DNA of 52,358 nucleotides from Opitutaceae bacterium (GTDB taxonomy: Bacteria; Verrucomicrobiota; Verrucomicrobiia; Opitutales; Opitutaceae): contig CANJNJ010000015.1 in NCBI GenBank assembly GCA_947474995.1, positions 1 through 52,358 on the forward strand. Direction: 5' to 3'. The notes under the pieces were generated by a model. That model was given only the letters and a program-made list of their open reading frames with translations. It was not told the DNA's origin and did not search any database. Shown here one piece after another: positions 8,233 through 15,772 of the stretch; positions within the stretch are counted from its first letter, which is position 1, and each line of letters begins with the position of its first letter. A program made the translations under genes and the position numbers.

Positions 8233-9270
8233 ATGCCTCTTCGCGTTCTCATCCTCGGTGCCAACGGCTTCATCGGCAGTTCCCTGACCCAGGCGATTCT
8301 CAAGCAAAAGGATTGGGAGGTCTACGGGATGGATATCGGCAGCCATAAACTGGAGGACAGCCTCGGCAACCCGCGCTTCAAGTTTGTCGAAGGCGATATC
8401 ACCATCAATCGCGAGTACATCGAGTACCACGTCAAGAAGTGCGACGCCATCATCCCGCTCGTCGCGATCGCCAATCCGATTCAGTACGTGAAGGACCCGC
8501 TGCGGGTCTTCGAACTCGATTTCGAGGCCAACCTCGCCGTCGTCCGCCAGTGCGCCAAATACAAGAAGCGGATTATTTTTCCGTCCACGTCCGAGGTCTA
8601 CGGCATGTGCCCGGATGCCAAGCTGGACGAAGCCACGAGCGAGCTCGTCTACGGGCCGATTGAGCGGCAACGCTGGATCTACGCGTGTTCGAAGCAGCTC
8701 CTCGACCGCGTCATCTACGCCTATGGCGTCCGCGACGGCGTGGACTACACGCTCTTCCGCCCGTTCAACTGGATCGGGCCGAAGCTCGACGATGTGATGG
8801 AACCGAAGGAAGGCAGCTCGCGGCTCTTCACGCAGTTCATCTCGAACGTCATCTTCAAGAAACCGCTGCAGCTCGTCGACGGCGGCAAACAGAGCCGTTC
8901 GTTCACCTTCATCGACGACGGCGTGGATGCGCTTTTGCGCATCATCGAGAACAAAAACGGCTGCGCTTCGCGCCAGATTTTCAATATTGGTAATCCGAAG
9001 AACGACGTCAGCGTCGCCGAGCTGGCGAAGCTCATTATCACCGCGTTCAAGGATTTCCCCGAGTACCGCGAACACGTGAAGGCCGCCCGGACCGTCGTGG
9101 TCCCGTCGGGTAAATATTTCGGAAAATACTATCAGGACATCCAGAAGCGCGTGCCGTTGATCACCAACGCCAAGAAACAGCTCGGCTGGACGCCCAAGGT
9201 GAATCTGAAAAAGGCGATCAAGCTCACGCTGGATTACCACCTCGCGCACAAGGATTATCGCCTCGAGTGA
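8233..9270 (+). CDS. arnA: UDP-glucuronate decarboxylase (stand-alone ArnA C-terminal domain)
   Basis: This 345-residue short-chain dehydrogenase/epimerase-fold enzyme would oxidatively decarboxylate UDP-glucuronate to UDP-4-keto-pentose with NAD+. The Rossmann motif GANGFIG is at residues 9-15. The catalytic triad of ArnA is visible: PSTSEVYGM with Thr119, Ser120 and Glu121, then Tyr150 and Lys154 in WIYACSKQLLDRVIYAYG. The later GGKQSRSFTFIDD segment holds the arginine corresponding to ArnA Arg619. FRPFNWIGP is also ArnA-like. It is a separate gene from the formyltransferase. A UDP-glucose dehydrogenase to make the substrate is not in the window. Confidence 0.9.
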   Translation: MPLRVLILGANGFIGSSLTQAILKQKDWEVYGMDIGSHKLEDSLGNPRFKFVEGDITINREYIEYHVKKCDAIIPLVAIANPIQYVKDPLRVFELDFEANLAVVRQCAKYKKRIIFPSTSEVYGMCPDAKLDEATSELVYGPIERQRWIYACSKQLLDRVIYAYGVRDGVDYTLFRPFNWIGPKLDDVMEPKEGSSRLFTQFISNVIFKKPLQLVDGGKQSRSFTFIDDGVDALLRIIENKNGCASRQIFNIGNPKNDVSVAELAKLIITAFKDFPEYREHVKAARTVVVPSGKYFGKYYQDIQKRVPLITNAKKQLGWTPKVNLKKAIKLTLDYHLAHKDYRLE

Positions 9271-9301
9271 TCCGGATAAGATTAACCGCGGCCGCTCCCC
9301 G

Positions 9302-9329
9302 GGCCGGGCGGTAAAATCCGGCCTTTTTT
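9302..9329 (+). terminator. Intrinsic-terminator-like hairpin directly before arnD
   Basis: GGCCGG at 9302-9307 pairs with CCGGCC at 9318-9323, followed at once by six T residues (9324-9329). The arnD ATG begins at 9331, so the hairpin and T-run occupy the ribosome-binding position. Either some transcripts stop here or it acts as an attenuator of arnD. Function is inferred from shape only. Confidence 0.55.
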
Positions 9330-9330
9330 C

Positions 9331-10233
9331 ATGCCGATCCGACTCGCCCTGAAAGTTGATGTCGACACCGACCGCGGCACGCACGAAGGCGTGCCGAGCC
9401 TGGTGGCCGACTTCGAGTCGCGGAAGATTCCCGCGTGTTTCCTGTTCTCGCTGGGACCGGATCAGACCGGCCGGGCGATCACGCGAATTTTTCGGCCGGG
9501 CTTCTTCCAGAAAATCAGTCGCACGAGCGTCGTGGAAATCTACGGTGTCCGGACGCTGCTCAACGGCACGCTCCTGCCGGCGCCGCACATCGGGCGGCGC
9601 AATGCCCATATCCTCGCCGCAGTGCGAATGGCGGGCTTCGAAGTCGGCATCCATGCGTACAACCACTACCGCTGGCAGGACTACGTGCAGACTATGACGC
9701 TGCCGGAAGTGGGCGCGGAATTTGGCGCGGCGCATGCGGAGTTCTTGCGAATCTTCGGCTTCGAGGCTCAAACCGCGGGCGCCGCCGGCTGGCAAAGCAA
9801 CGCGCGCAGCCGGGAAGTCTACGATCGCGCGCATTTGTTATACTCCAGTGATACCCGGGGCGCGTTTCCGTTTTTTCCGCGCCTGGACGGACGCGTCTAC
9901 AAGACGTTGGAAATTCCGAGCACGCTCCCGACGTTCGACGAACTCATGGGCCGGCCCGAGTTCCCCACGCCCCGGATGGTGTCGCACTACCGTTCGCTCC
10001 TCCGGGAGGATCGCGTGAATGTCTTCACGCTGCACGCCGAGATTGAGGGCATGGGTCGGCGCACGCTCTTTCAACAATTCCTCGACGAATGCCAAGGCGC
10101 CGGCGTCGAATTTATCCGCCTCGACGATCTCGCGAAAGAGTTGCTGAAGAATCGCGCCGCCATCCCGGTTTGCGACCAAGTGCTGGCCGAAATCGACGGC
10201 CGCTCGGGGTTGGTGGCGACCCAAGGAAAGTAG
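9331..10233 (+). CDS. arnD: 4-deoxy-4-formamido-L-arabinose-phosphoundecaprenol deformylase
   Basis: This 300-residue NodB-type deacetylase would remove the formyl group from undecaprenyl-phosphate-Ara4FN so that L-Ara4N can be flipped and transferred. The N-terminus LALKVDVDTDRGTHEGVPSL aligns closely with E. coli ArnD from its first residues, which fixes the start. Asp10/Asp12 of motif 1 and the metal-binding His108 and His112 in GIHAYNHYRWQ are present, as are SDTRGAFPFFP and TLHAEIEGMG near the C-terminus. No usable ribosome-binding site is visible because a terminator-like hairpin abuts the ATG. This gene is the strongest single marker that the cluster is truly arn. Confidence 0.93.
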   Translation: MPIRLALKVDVDTDRGTHEGVPSLVADFESRKIPACFLFSLGPDQTGRAITRIFRPGFFQKISRTSVVEIYGVRTLLNGTLLPAPHIGRRNAHILAAVRMAGFEVGIHAYNHYRWQDYVQTMTLPEVGAEFGAAHAEFLRIFGFEAQTAGAAGWQSNARSREVYDRAHLLYSSDTRGAFPFFPRLDGRVYKTLEIPSTLPTFDELMGRPEFPTPRMVSHYRSLLREDRVNVFTLHAEIEGMGRRTLFQQFLDECQGAGVEFIRLDDLAKELLKNRAAIPVCDQVLAEIDGRSGLVATQGK

Positions 10234-10252
10234 CGCCGGTCTCCGACCGGCG
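10234..10252. repeat. Short perfect hairpin, CGCCGGTC family (second copy)
   Basis: It is identical to the hairpin at 8098-8116 and begins on the base after the arnD stop codon. An 8-bp stem and 3-base loop without a T-run could protect the 3' end of the mRNA. Confidence 0.75.
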
Positions 10253-10272
10253 TCCGGGCCGCTGCAATAGCC

Positions 10273-10398
10273 GACCACGGATGTACACGGATGGCACGGA
10301 TAAGGCCGAGGTGGAAAAGGCCCGCCGGTCTGATTCTTCGCCGACCGGATGATGCGGAGGGGCTCTGCGCCGGATTGAATCCGTGAAATCCGTGGTCC
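10273..10398. repeat. Inverted repeat with GACCACGGAT ends
   Basis: The left arm (from 10273, GACCACGGATGTACACGGAT) is matched in inverse orientation by 10373-10398, ending ATCCGTGGTCC, with few mismatches. It lies between the convergent arnD and lptF/G genes. The same type of arm recurs at 13876-14000. Confidence 0.7.
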
Positions 10399-10429
10399 AA
10401 CCGCCTTCGTCAGATTGGCGTTGTTTTCC

Positions 10430-11578
10430 TCAATTCCGATCAATTCGCCGCAGCATCGACACGCCGAGGCACAGAAAAACCACGTTGGGCAGCCAGAAAA
10501 GCAGGTCGGGACGGTATTCGGGATGCCGATCGAGCCACTTCACCATGACGGTGAGAACGTAGTAGCCGAGGACGAGCACGAGCGCGATGCCGAGGTTGGC
10601 CGAGGTTTCGCGCCGGGACACTTTGATGCCAAGGGGGACGCCGATGAGCGCAAAGGAAAAGACCGCGAGCGAAAGGTTGAATTTCTCCTGCACGATGAGC
10701 TCGAACTTCATCACCGACCGGGCCTGGTCGCGCAGTTCGTCGCGCGTGGTCGCCCGTTGTGCGGCCTGTTTCGCCTGGTCGGCGCGCAATTCCGGATAAG
10801 TCAGCCATTCGGGTTTCACGTGCACGGAGTCGCGGTTGAAGAGCCGATCGAGCGAAATGCGGAGTTCCTCGGTTTTTTCCACCGAGACCGACTTCGGTGA
10901 CTTGCTGAAGTCCTCCGGGTTCTTGGGGTCCCGTTCCTCGGCCATCGCGTGCACCAGCGTCGGCACCAGGCTGTTGGTCGCCTCATCGTAGTCGAGCCGC
11001 CCGGACTCGGCACGGACGAAACGGGTCACGCGCTTCTGGTCGTCGAGTTCCCAGAGCCAGATGTCGCGGAGCTCGGGCCCGCGCTGCTCGCCGACGTAAA
11101 TCACGTAGCCGCGAAAATCGCGGATGAAGGTCTTCGGCACGATCAAGCGCAGCGGATTGGCCCGCACCGCGCCGGCGAGTTCGCGGTGAAATTGGACGCG
11201 GGCCCGCGGCATCGAGTCGAAATTGATGTAGAGGGCGAGGACGGCGCAGAGGGTTGCGAGGATGAAAACGGGGCGGGCGACCCGGACCACGGCGATGCCC
11301 GAGGCGCGCATCGCGGTGATTTCACTGTCGGCCGAAAGCCGGCCGAGCGTGAGCAATACTCCGGTCAGCATGCCCATCGGCAGGGCGAAGGAAATCGCGA
11401 AGGGAAAAAGCAAGGCCGTCAGGCGCAGGAAGGCCGGCGTGCTGAGCTGGCCCGCGAGCCACGGCGCCAGGAGATCGTTCACCACATTCGGCAGCGCCAC
11501 GACGAAAGTGAACAACCCGACGGCAGCGGCGCAGGTGAGCAGGACACTTTTGAAGATGTGGCGATCGAGAAGATTCAC
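10430..11578 (-). CDS. LptF/LptG-family lipopolysaccharide export permease (YjgP/YjgQ)
   Basis: This 382-residue protein is a transmembrane component of the Lpt ABC machine, which moves lipopolysaccharide from the inner membrane to the outer membrane. Three hydrophobic spans sit in the first 120 residues (ending with FPFAISFALPMGMLTGVLLTL), followed by a beta-rich periplasmic domain (about 125-275) and three more spans to the end. LGRLSADSEITAMRASGI is the family's cytoplasmic coupling signature. LptF and LptG are too alike for me to say which this is; the usual partner and LptB are not in the window. Its place beside the arn cluster gives the region an outer-membrane theme. Confidence 0.9.
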   Translation of the reverse strand: MNLLDRHIFKSVLLTCAAAVGLFTFVVALPNVVNDLLAPWLAGQLSTPAFLRLTALLFPFAISFALPMGMLTGVLLTLGRLSADSEITAMRASGIAVVRVARPVFILATLCAVLALYINFDSMPRARVQFHRELAGAVRANPLRLIVPKTFIRDFRGYVIYVGEQRGPELRDIWLWELDDQKRVTRFVRAESGRLDYDEATNSLVPTLVHAMAEERDPKNPEDFSKSPKSVSVEKTEELRISLDRLFNRDSVHVKPEWLTYPELRADQAKQAAQRATTRDELRDQARSVMKFELIVQEKFNLSLAVFSFALIGVPLGIKVSRRETSANLGIALVLVLGYYVLTVMVKWLDRHPEYRPDLLFWLPNVVFLCLGVSMLRRIDRN

Positions 11579-11768
11579 GCGAAGAACCGGCGCCGAAACG
11601 CGGTGGCAGCTTCATCGCAGACCCGCCCGGCCCGCACAAGGTTTCAAACCACCGTCCGCTGCCCCAAGGCGTAGTGTCACCTATGGTGGGGTGACACTAG
11701 GGCGAAGGACGGTTGAGGCGTACAAATTGCCGGGGCGACCGGATGCAAGTCCGCGCGGGTGCGGGTTG

Positions 11769-11812
11769 GTAGTTCCGCCTTCAGGCGGAATTCCGGCTGA
11801 AGCCGGGACTAC
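11769..11812. repeat. REP-like palindrome, TTCCGCC family
   Basis: The core TTCCGCCTTCAGGCGGAA (11773-11790) is a perfect hairpin. It is followed by CCGGCTGAAGCCGG and enclosed by GTAGTTCC and GGGACTAC. Related copies lie at 16686-16756 and 28444-28505. The rest of the 264-base gap (11579-11842) shows nothing I recognise. Confidence 0.75.
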
Positions 11813-11842
11813 GAACAAAGCCTGGCCGCCATGTCGTGACGT

Positions 11843-12943
11843 TCATGAGTTGAACAAGTCCATTTGCGTCCCGCCGGGCCGGCGAAAATGGGCGGTTGAG
11901 AGCGGGACGTGACCCTGGTTCAGGCCGGCGCGGCGGGCGGCAACTTGAAAGAGGTCGCGGATTTGATCGGCGTGAATGCCTTGGCCCTTCAGGCGCTGGC
12001 CCCATTCGCTCACGTTCAGCTTGCCGCCCCGCATTTCGCGCACCCGGGAGAGCACGCGGGCCTTTTTGGTTGGCGCGTGGTCGTCGAGCCAGCGGAGAAA
12101 CACGTCCTTCACGGCGAAAGGAAGGCGCATGATCGTGTAGCCGGCCCGGGTCGCGCCCGCGGCGGCGGCGGCTTCGAGGATGGCCGGCATCTCGTGATCG
12201 GTCAGGCCGGGGATGATCGGCGCCACCATCACGCCGACGGGAATGCCGGCCGCCGCCAATTCGCGGATGGTCCGTAGGCGCTGGGTCGGCCGCGCGGCGC
12301 GCGGCTCGAGTTTGCCGGCGAGCTCGGAGTCGAGACTCGTAACCGAAACGAAGACCGCCGCGCCTCCGTGGCCGGCGAGTTCGCCGAGCACGTCGCAGTC
12401 ACGGGTGACGAGCGCGCTCTTGGTGATGATGGCGATCGGGTTGCAGAATTCGGCGCAGACCTGGAGACACTGGCGCGTCAGGAGGAAGTGCCGCTCGGCC
12501 GGCTGATAGCAATCGGTCACGCCGCTGAAGGTGAGGCATTGGGGTTTCCACGTGGGCGAGGACAAGGCGTGGCGCAGCAGTTCGGGGGCACGGAGCTTGA
12601 CCATGATCTTCGACTCGAAATCGAGCCCGCTGGAAAGCCCGAGGTACTCGTGAAACGGCCGCGCGTAGCAATAGGCACAGCCGTGTTCGCAGCCGCGATA
12701 GGGATTCAGGCTGAACGTAAACGGGATGTCGGGGCTGTCGTTTTCGGCGAGAATGGATTCCGAGGCATCGAAATAGAACTCCGTGCGGGGCGAGGGGCGC
12801 TCATCGGACCAATTGGGCGCTTCGGCGGTCGACGAAAGATCGGGCGCGAGGTGCAGGCGTTCGAAACGGTTGGGCGGATTGACGGGCGCGCCGCGGCCGG
12901 GCAGGGGATTCGGCGGCAGGGAAGGCGACGTGTGCATCTGCAC
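11843..12943 (-). CDS. PA0069-family radical SAM protein
   Basis: This 366-residue protein carries the radical SAM cysteine motif in PYRGCEHGCAYCYARP (Cys85, Cys89, Cys92), which binds the 4Fe-4S cluster that cleaves S-adenosylmethionine. The flanking N-terminal TEFYFDASESILAEND and later FSGVTDCYQPAE, IITKSALVTRDCD and APIIPGLTDHEMPAIL match the spore-photoproduct-lyase-like PA0069/Rv2578c family. Substrate is unknown. The start gives MQMHTSPS; the first 45 residues are Pro-rich and may not all be translated. It is divergent from fdhD, 50 bases between starts, so they may share a control region. Confidence 0.9.
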   Translation of the reverse strand: MQMHTSPSLPPNPLPGRGAPVNPPNRFERLHLAPDLSSTAEAPNWSDERPSPRTEFYFDASESILAENDSPDIPFTFSLNPYRGCEHGCAYCYARPFHEYLGLSSGLDFESKIMVKLRAPELLRHALSSPTWKPQCLTFSGVTDCYQPAERHFLLTRQCLQVCAEFCNPIAIITKSALVTRDCDVLGELAGHGGAAVFVSVTSLDSELAGKLEPRAARPTQRLRTIRELAAAGIPVGVMVAPIIPGLTDHEMPAILEAAAAAGATRAGYTIMRLPFAVKDVFLRWLDDHAPTKKARVLSRVREMRGGKLNVSEWGQRLKGQGIHADQIRDLFQVAARRAGLNQGHVPLSTAHFRRPGGTQMDLFNS

Positions 12944-12993
12944 ACGTTACGAAAAAACATGGCGGTGCCAGCTCGAATCGCTTTGCTGCCGGC

Positions 12994-13845
12994 ATGTCAC
13001 TCGGCAAAGCGCTGCGGGCGAAGCCGATCATCCGCCACGAAGGCGGGACCAGGAGCGAGCGGGCGGACGATTTTGTCGCGGTCGAGGAGCCGCTCGAAAT
13101 CCGCCTGGCCGGTCGCGCCGTCGCGGTGATTATGCGGACTCCCGGACACGATCGCGAACTGGCCGCGGGCTTTCTCGTCACGGAAGGCCTCGTGCGGCGG
13201 CGCGATGAAGTGCTTGATTTGGTGCGCTGCACGGACGGACGCACGGATGCCGCGGGGGCCGGCAATGAGAACATTCTCGACGTGTTGCTGGCGCCGGGCG
13301 TCGCGGTGGATTTCGCGCGGCTGACCCGGCATGTTTTCACGTCGTCGAGTTGTGGCATTTGCAGCCGCGCGAGCATCGAGGCGGTCCGCGGCGAATTTCC
13401 GCCGATCGCAGTCCCGCTTTCTCCCCGACGCGAAGTGCTGGCGGTGCTGCCGGAACGCCTGCGTGCGGCGCAGGCGGCGTTCGAGGTGACGGGTGGATTG
13501 CACGCCAGTGCGCTGTTTAACGCGGCGGGCGAACTCGAGGTCGTGCGCGAGGACGTGGGCCGGCACAGCGCGCTCGACAAGGTCATCGGCTGGGCGTTCT
13601 TCGGCGAACGGCTGCCGCTGGCGGGGCGAATTCTGCTGGTGAGCGGGCGCGTTTCCTTCGAAATCATGCAAAAGGCGCTCGCTGCCGGGATTTCGTGTGT
13701 CGCCTCCATTTCGGCGCCGACCAGTGCGGCCGTGGAGTTTGCGGAAGAATCCGGCCAAACCCTCGTGGGTTTTCTCCGTCCGGCGGCCGGGGTAGGACGG
13801 CAAGAGATGCGGATGAATGTTTACGCCGGCACCTTGGCCGGGTGA
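12994..13845 (+). CDS. fdhD: Formate dehydrogenase accessory sulfurtransferase
   Basis: This 283-residue cytoplasmic protein would transfer sulfur from a cysteine desulfurase to the molybdenum or tungsten cofactor of formate dehydrogenase. Recognisable segments are the EEPLEIRL opening, TPGHDRELAAGFLVTEGL, and the functional CxxC pair in SSSCGICSRAS (Cys120, Cys123). VREDVGRHSALDKVIG and LLVSGRVSFEIMQKA in the second half are family signatures. No formate dehydrogenase or molybdopterin gene is in the window, so the client lies elsewhere. Length matches the family. Confidence 0.94.
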   Translation: MSLGKALRAKPIIRHEGGTRSERADDFVAVEEPLEIRLAGRAVAVIMRTPGHDRELAAGFLVTEGLVRRRDEVLDLVRCTDGRTDAAGAGNENILDVLLAPGVAVDFARLTRHVFTSSSCGICSRASIEAVRGEFPPIAVPLSPRREVLAVLPERLRAAQAAFEVTGGLHASALFNAAGELEVVREDVGRHSALDKVIGWAFFGERLPLAGRILLVSGRVSFEIMQKALAAGISCVASISAPTSAAVEFAEESGQTLVGFLRPAAGVGRQEMRMNVYAGTLAG

Positions 13846-13875
13846 CAGTGTCGGAGTCGCCTTGCGCCCAATTTT

Positions 13876-14000
13876 TTACCACGGATTACGGATTACACAG
13901 CTAACACGGATGACCCGAACAAGAACCCAGCTCATCGCAGTGTATCTAGCCGGATTGGTCTCCGTGACATCCGTGACATCCGTGTTATTCGTGGTCGCCT
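13876..14000. repeat. Inverted repeat overlapping the 5' end of the TPR gene
   Basis: The left arm around 13876-13912 (TTACCACGGATTACGGATTA...) and the right arm around 13959-14000 (ending TCCGTGTTATTCGTGGTCGC) are imperfect inverse copies. They resemble the element at 10273-10398. The left arm contains the ATG of the TPR gene and the right arm encodes the hydrophobic core of its signal peptide. Confidence 0.65.
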
Positions 14001-14818
14001 TGTCTCTGGGTTGGTCGGCTCCGCTGCGCGCGGCGGAAGGCGACTCCATGGCGGAGCGTTCACTGAAGCGGATCGCGGAGAAGCAGCGCGAGCTTTTGAC
14101 CGAGGCGGCGAAAGCGGGTGACGCCCTCGACGCTCCGACTTTTCAGACCCAGGTACAGTCGGTCGCCCACGAGTACGAGCTGCTCCTGCGCAACAACCCC
14201 AGTTTTGCCGCGGGCTACGCCGCCTACGGTTTTTTGCTTGGCAAAGTGGGCATGAGCAAAGAAGCGGCCTCGATGTTGCTCAAGGCCAACCAGCTCGACC
14301 CCGACATTCCGCTGGTGAAGAACCAGCTCGGCAACCATCTCGCGGAGGACGGCAAGCCCCTGCAGGCGGCGCCCTATTACATCGCGGCCATCAAGCTCGC
14401 GCCCAACGAGCCGCTGTACCACTACCAACTCGGCACGCTGCTGGTGGAAGCGCGGGACGATTTTATCAAAAGCGGAGAATGGACGCGCGCGTCGCTCGAC
14501 GAGGCGGTGCATCACGCCTTTCAACGCGCCGCCGAACTCGCGCCGGGCCGCTTTGAGTTCGCCTACCGGTACGCGGAATCCTTTTACGACCTCGAGCATC
14601 CGGATTGGAATGAGGCCCTGAAGGCGTGGAGTGGGCTGGAGGAAAAGGCGCCGACGGCCATCGAACGCCAGACGATGCGCCTCCATGCGGCCAATATTTG
14701 CCTGAAGCTGGGCAAGCGGGAACACGCGCAGGCGCTGATTGCCACCGTCGACGAGCCCAAATTGCAGGGGCAGAAGCAAAAGCTCGTTGCCGAACTCGCG
14801 GAAACCGCGAAGAAGTGA
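13910..14818 (+). CDS. Exported tetratricopeptide-repeat protein
   Basis: This 302-residue protein has a predicted signal peptide (residues 1 to about 42: MTRTRTQ, then LVSVTSVTSVLFVVALSLG, with a likely cut near LRAA-EG). TPR-like helical repeats follow, for example NPSFAAGYAAYGFLLGKVGM, ANQLDPDIPLVKNQLGNHLA and AIKLAPNEPLYHYQLGTLLV. Such repeats mediate protein contacts; no catalytic motif is seen. The frame is open further upstream, but the ATG at 13910 gives a sensible signal sequence. An internal ATG at 14048 would yield a cytoplasmic form. The whole leader lies in a dispersed inverted repeat. Function is unknown. Confidence 0.8.
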   Translation: MTRTRTQLIAVYLAGLVSVTSVTSVLFVVALSLGWSAPLRAAEGDSMAERSLKRIAEKQRELLTEAAKAGDALDAPTFQTQVQSVAHEYELLLRNNPSFAAGYAAYGFLLGKVGMSKEAASMLLKANQLDPDIPLVKNQLGNHLAEDGKPLQAAPYYIAAIKLAPNEPLYHYQLGTLLVEARDDFIKSGEWTRASLDEAVHHAFQRAAELAPGRFEFAYRYAESFYDLEHPDWNEALKAWSGLEEKAPTAIERQTMRLHAANICLKLGKREHAQALIATVDEPKLQGQKQKLVAELAETAKK

Positions 14819-14956
14819 GGCCGTTTTCGGTTCGAAGGGGCCTGGCCCTTCCGCCCGGAGACGCTCCAGGCGGGCGGCCAACCCGTCAGCCATCGAACAT
14901 TAACTTTTTCTCTTTGCGCTCCCTGTCTGAAATTCCGGCGCCACTCCCACCTGACC

Positions 14957-15772
14957 ATGTCCCTGCTCGATAAAGCCGAACGCCATCTCGGACGCTTCGC
15001 GATTCCCAACCTGACGCTCTATCTGGTCATGGGGCAGGCTTTTGTCCTGCTCGGGACGCTGCTCGGCCGAATCGACCTGAAGTATTTTGTGCTGCTGCCG
15101 GTCCTGGCGACGCACGGCGAGTGGTGGCGGGTGTTCTCCTTTCTGCTCATGCCGCCGCCGCCGGGGATGTTCGGTTACGTCTTCGTCGCGTTTGCGTGGT
15201 ATATTTTTTATCTGATGGGCAACGCCCTGGAGGGGACGTGGGGCGCGTTTCGCTACAATCTCTTCCTCCTGGTCGGCTTCGCGCTGACGGTCGGCGCGGC
15301 GTTTCTAAGTCCGCTGTCGGCCGCGACCAACGCCTTCATGGCCGGTTCGGTTTTCCTCGCCTTCGCCTACCTGAATCCGGACTTCGAACTGGCGATTTTC
15401 TTCATCCTGCCGGTGAAGATCAAGTGGCTGGCCCTCCTCACGTGGGCGCTTTACGCCGTGTCGTTTGTGCGCGGGGACGGGCCGGTGCGCTTCCAGATTC
15501 TCGCCTCGGTGGGTAATTTCCTGCTCTTTTTCGGCCACGATCTCTGGCTGGCGGTGCGCTACCGGAAACGGGCGATCGCCCGGCAAATCGAGCAGCGCAC
15601 TCGCGAGGAGGAGCCGCGGCACATTTGCCACGTCTGCGGCAAGACCGACCTTTCGCATCCGCAGCTGGATTTTCGCTACTGTTCCAAGTGTGCGGGCGAC
15701 CAATGCTATTGCCCGGAGCATATTCAGAATCACGCGCACGTCGTGTCGGCCGATGAAGTCAAAGCCGGCTGA
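14957..15772 (+). CDS. Rhomboid-like membrane protein with C-terminal zinc ribbon
   Basis: This 271-residue protein has about five or six hydrophobic spans in residues 15-205, arranged like the rhomboid/derlin fold (early GEWWRVFSFLL, then AFAWYIFYLMGNALEGTWGAFRYNLF). No GxSG catalytic serine motif is seen at the expected span (AFMAGSVFLAF), so it is probably a non-proteolytic member. The soluble C-terminus holds a Cys/His cluster: HICHVCGKTDLSHP, FRYCSKCAGDQCYCPEH and NHAHV, which should bind one or two zinc ions. It overlaps prmB by 20 bases in another frame. The function is unknown. Confidence 0.8.
   Translation: MSLLDKAERHLGRFAIPNLTLYLVMGQAFVLLGTLLGRIDLKYFVLLPVLATHGEWWRVFSFLLMPPPPGMFGYVFVAFAWYIFYLMGNALEGTWGAFRYNLFLLVGFALTVGAAFLSPLSAATNAFMAGSVFLAFAYLNPDFELAIFFILPVKIKWLALLTWALYAVSFVRGDGPVRFQILASVGNFLLFFGHDLWLAVRYRKRAIARQIEQRTREEEPRHICHVCGKTDLSHPQLDFRYCSKCAGDQCYCPEHIQNHAHVVSADEVKAG

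Noticed and set aside
8059-9834. A 591-codon minus-strand open frame across the ArnA decarboxylase and ArnD genes
   Set aside because: Both plus-strand genes have conserved catalytic residues; the antisense frame has none.
14957-15772. Active rhomboid protease
   Set aside because: The expected GxSG serine motif and matching histidine are not seen, so only a rhomboid-like fold is supported.
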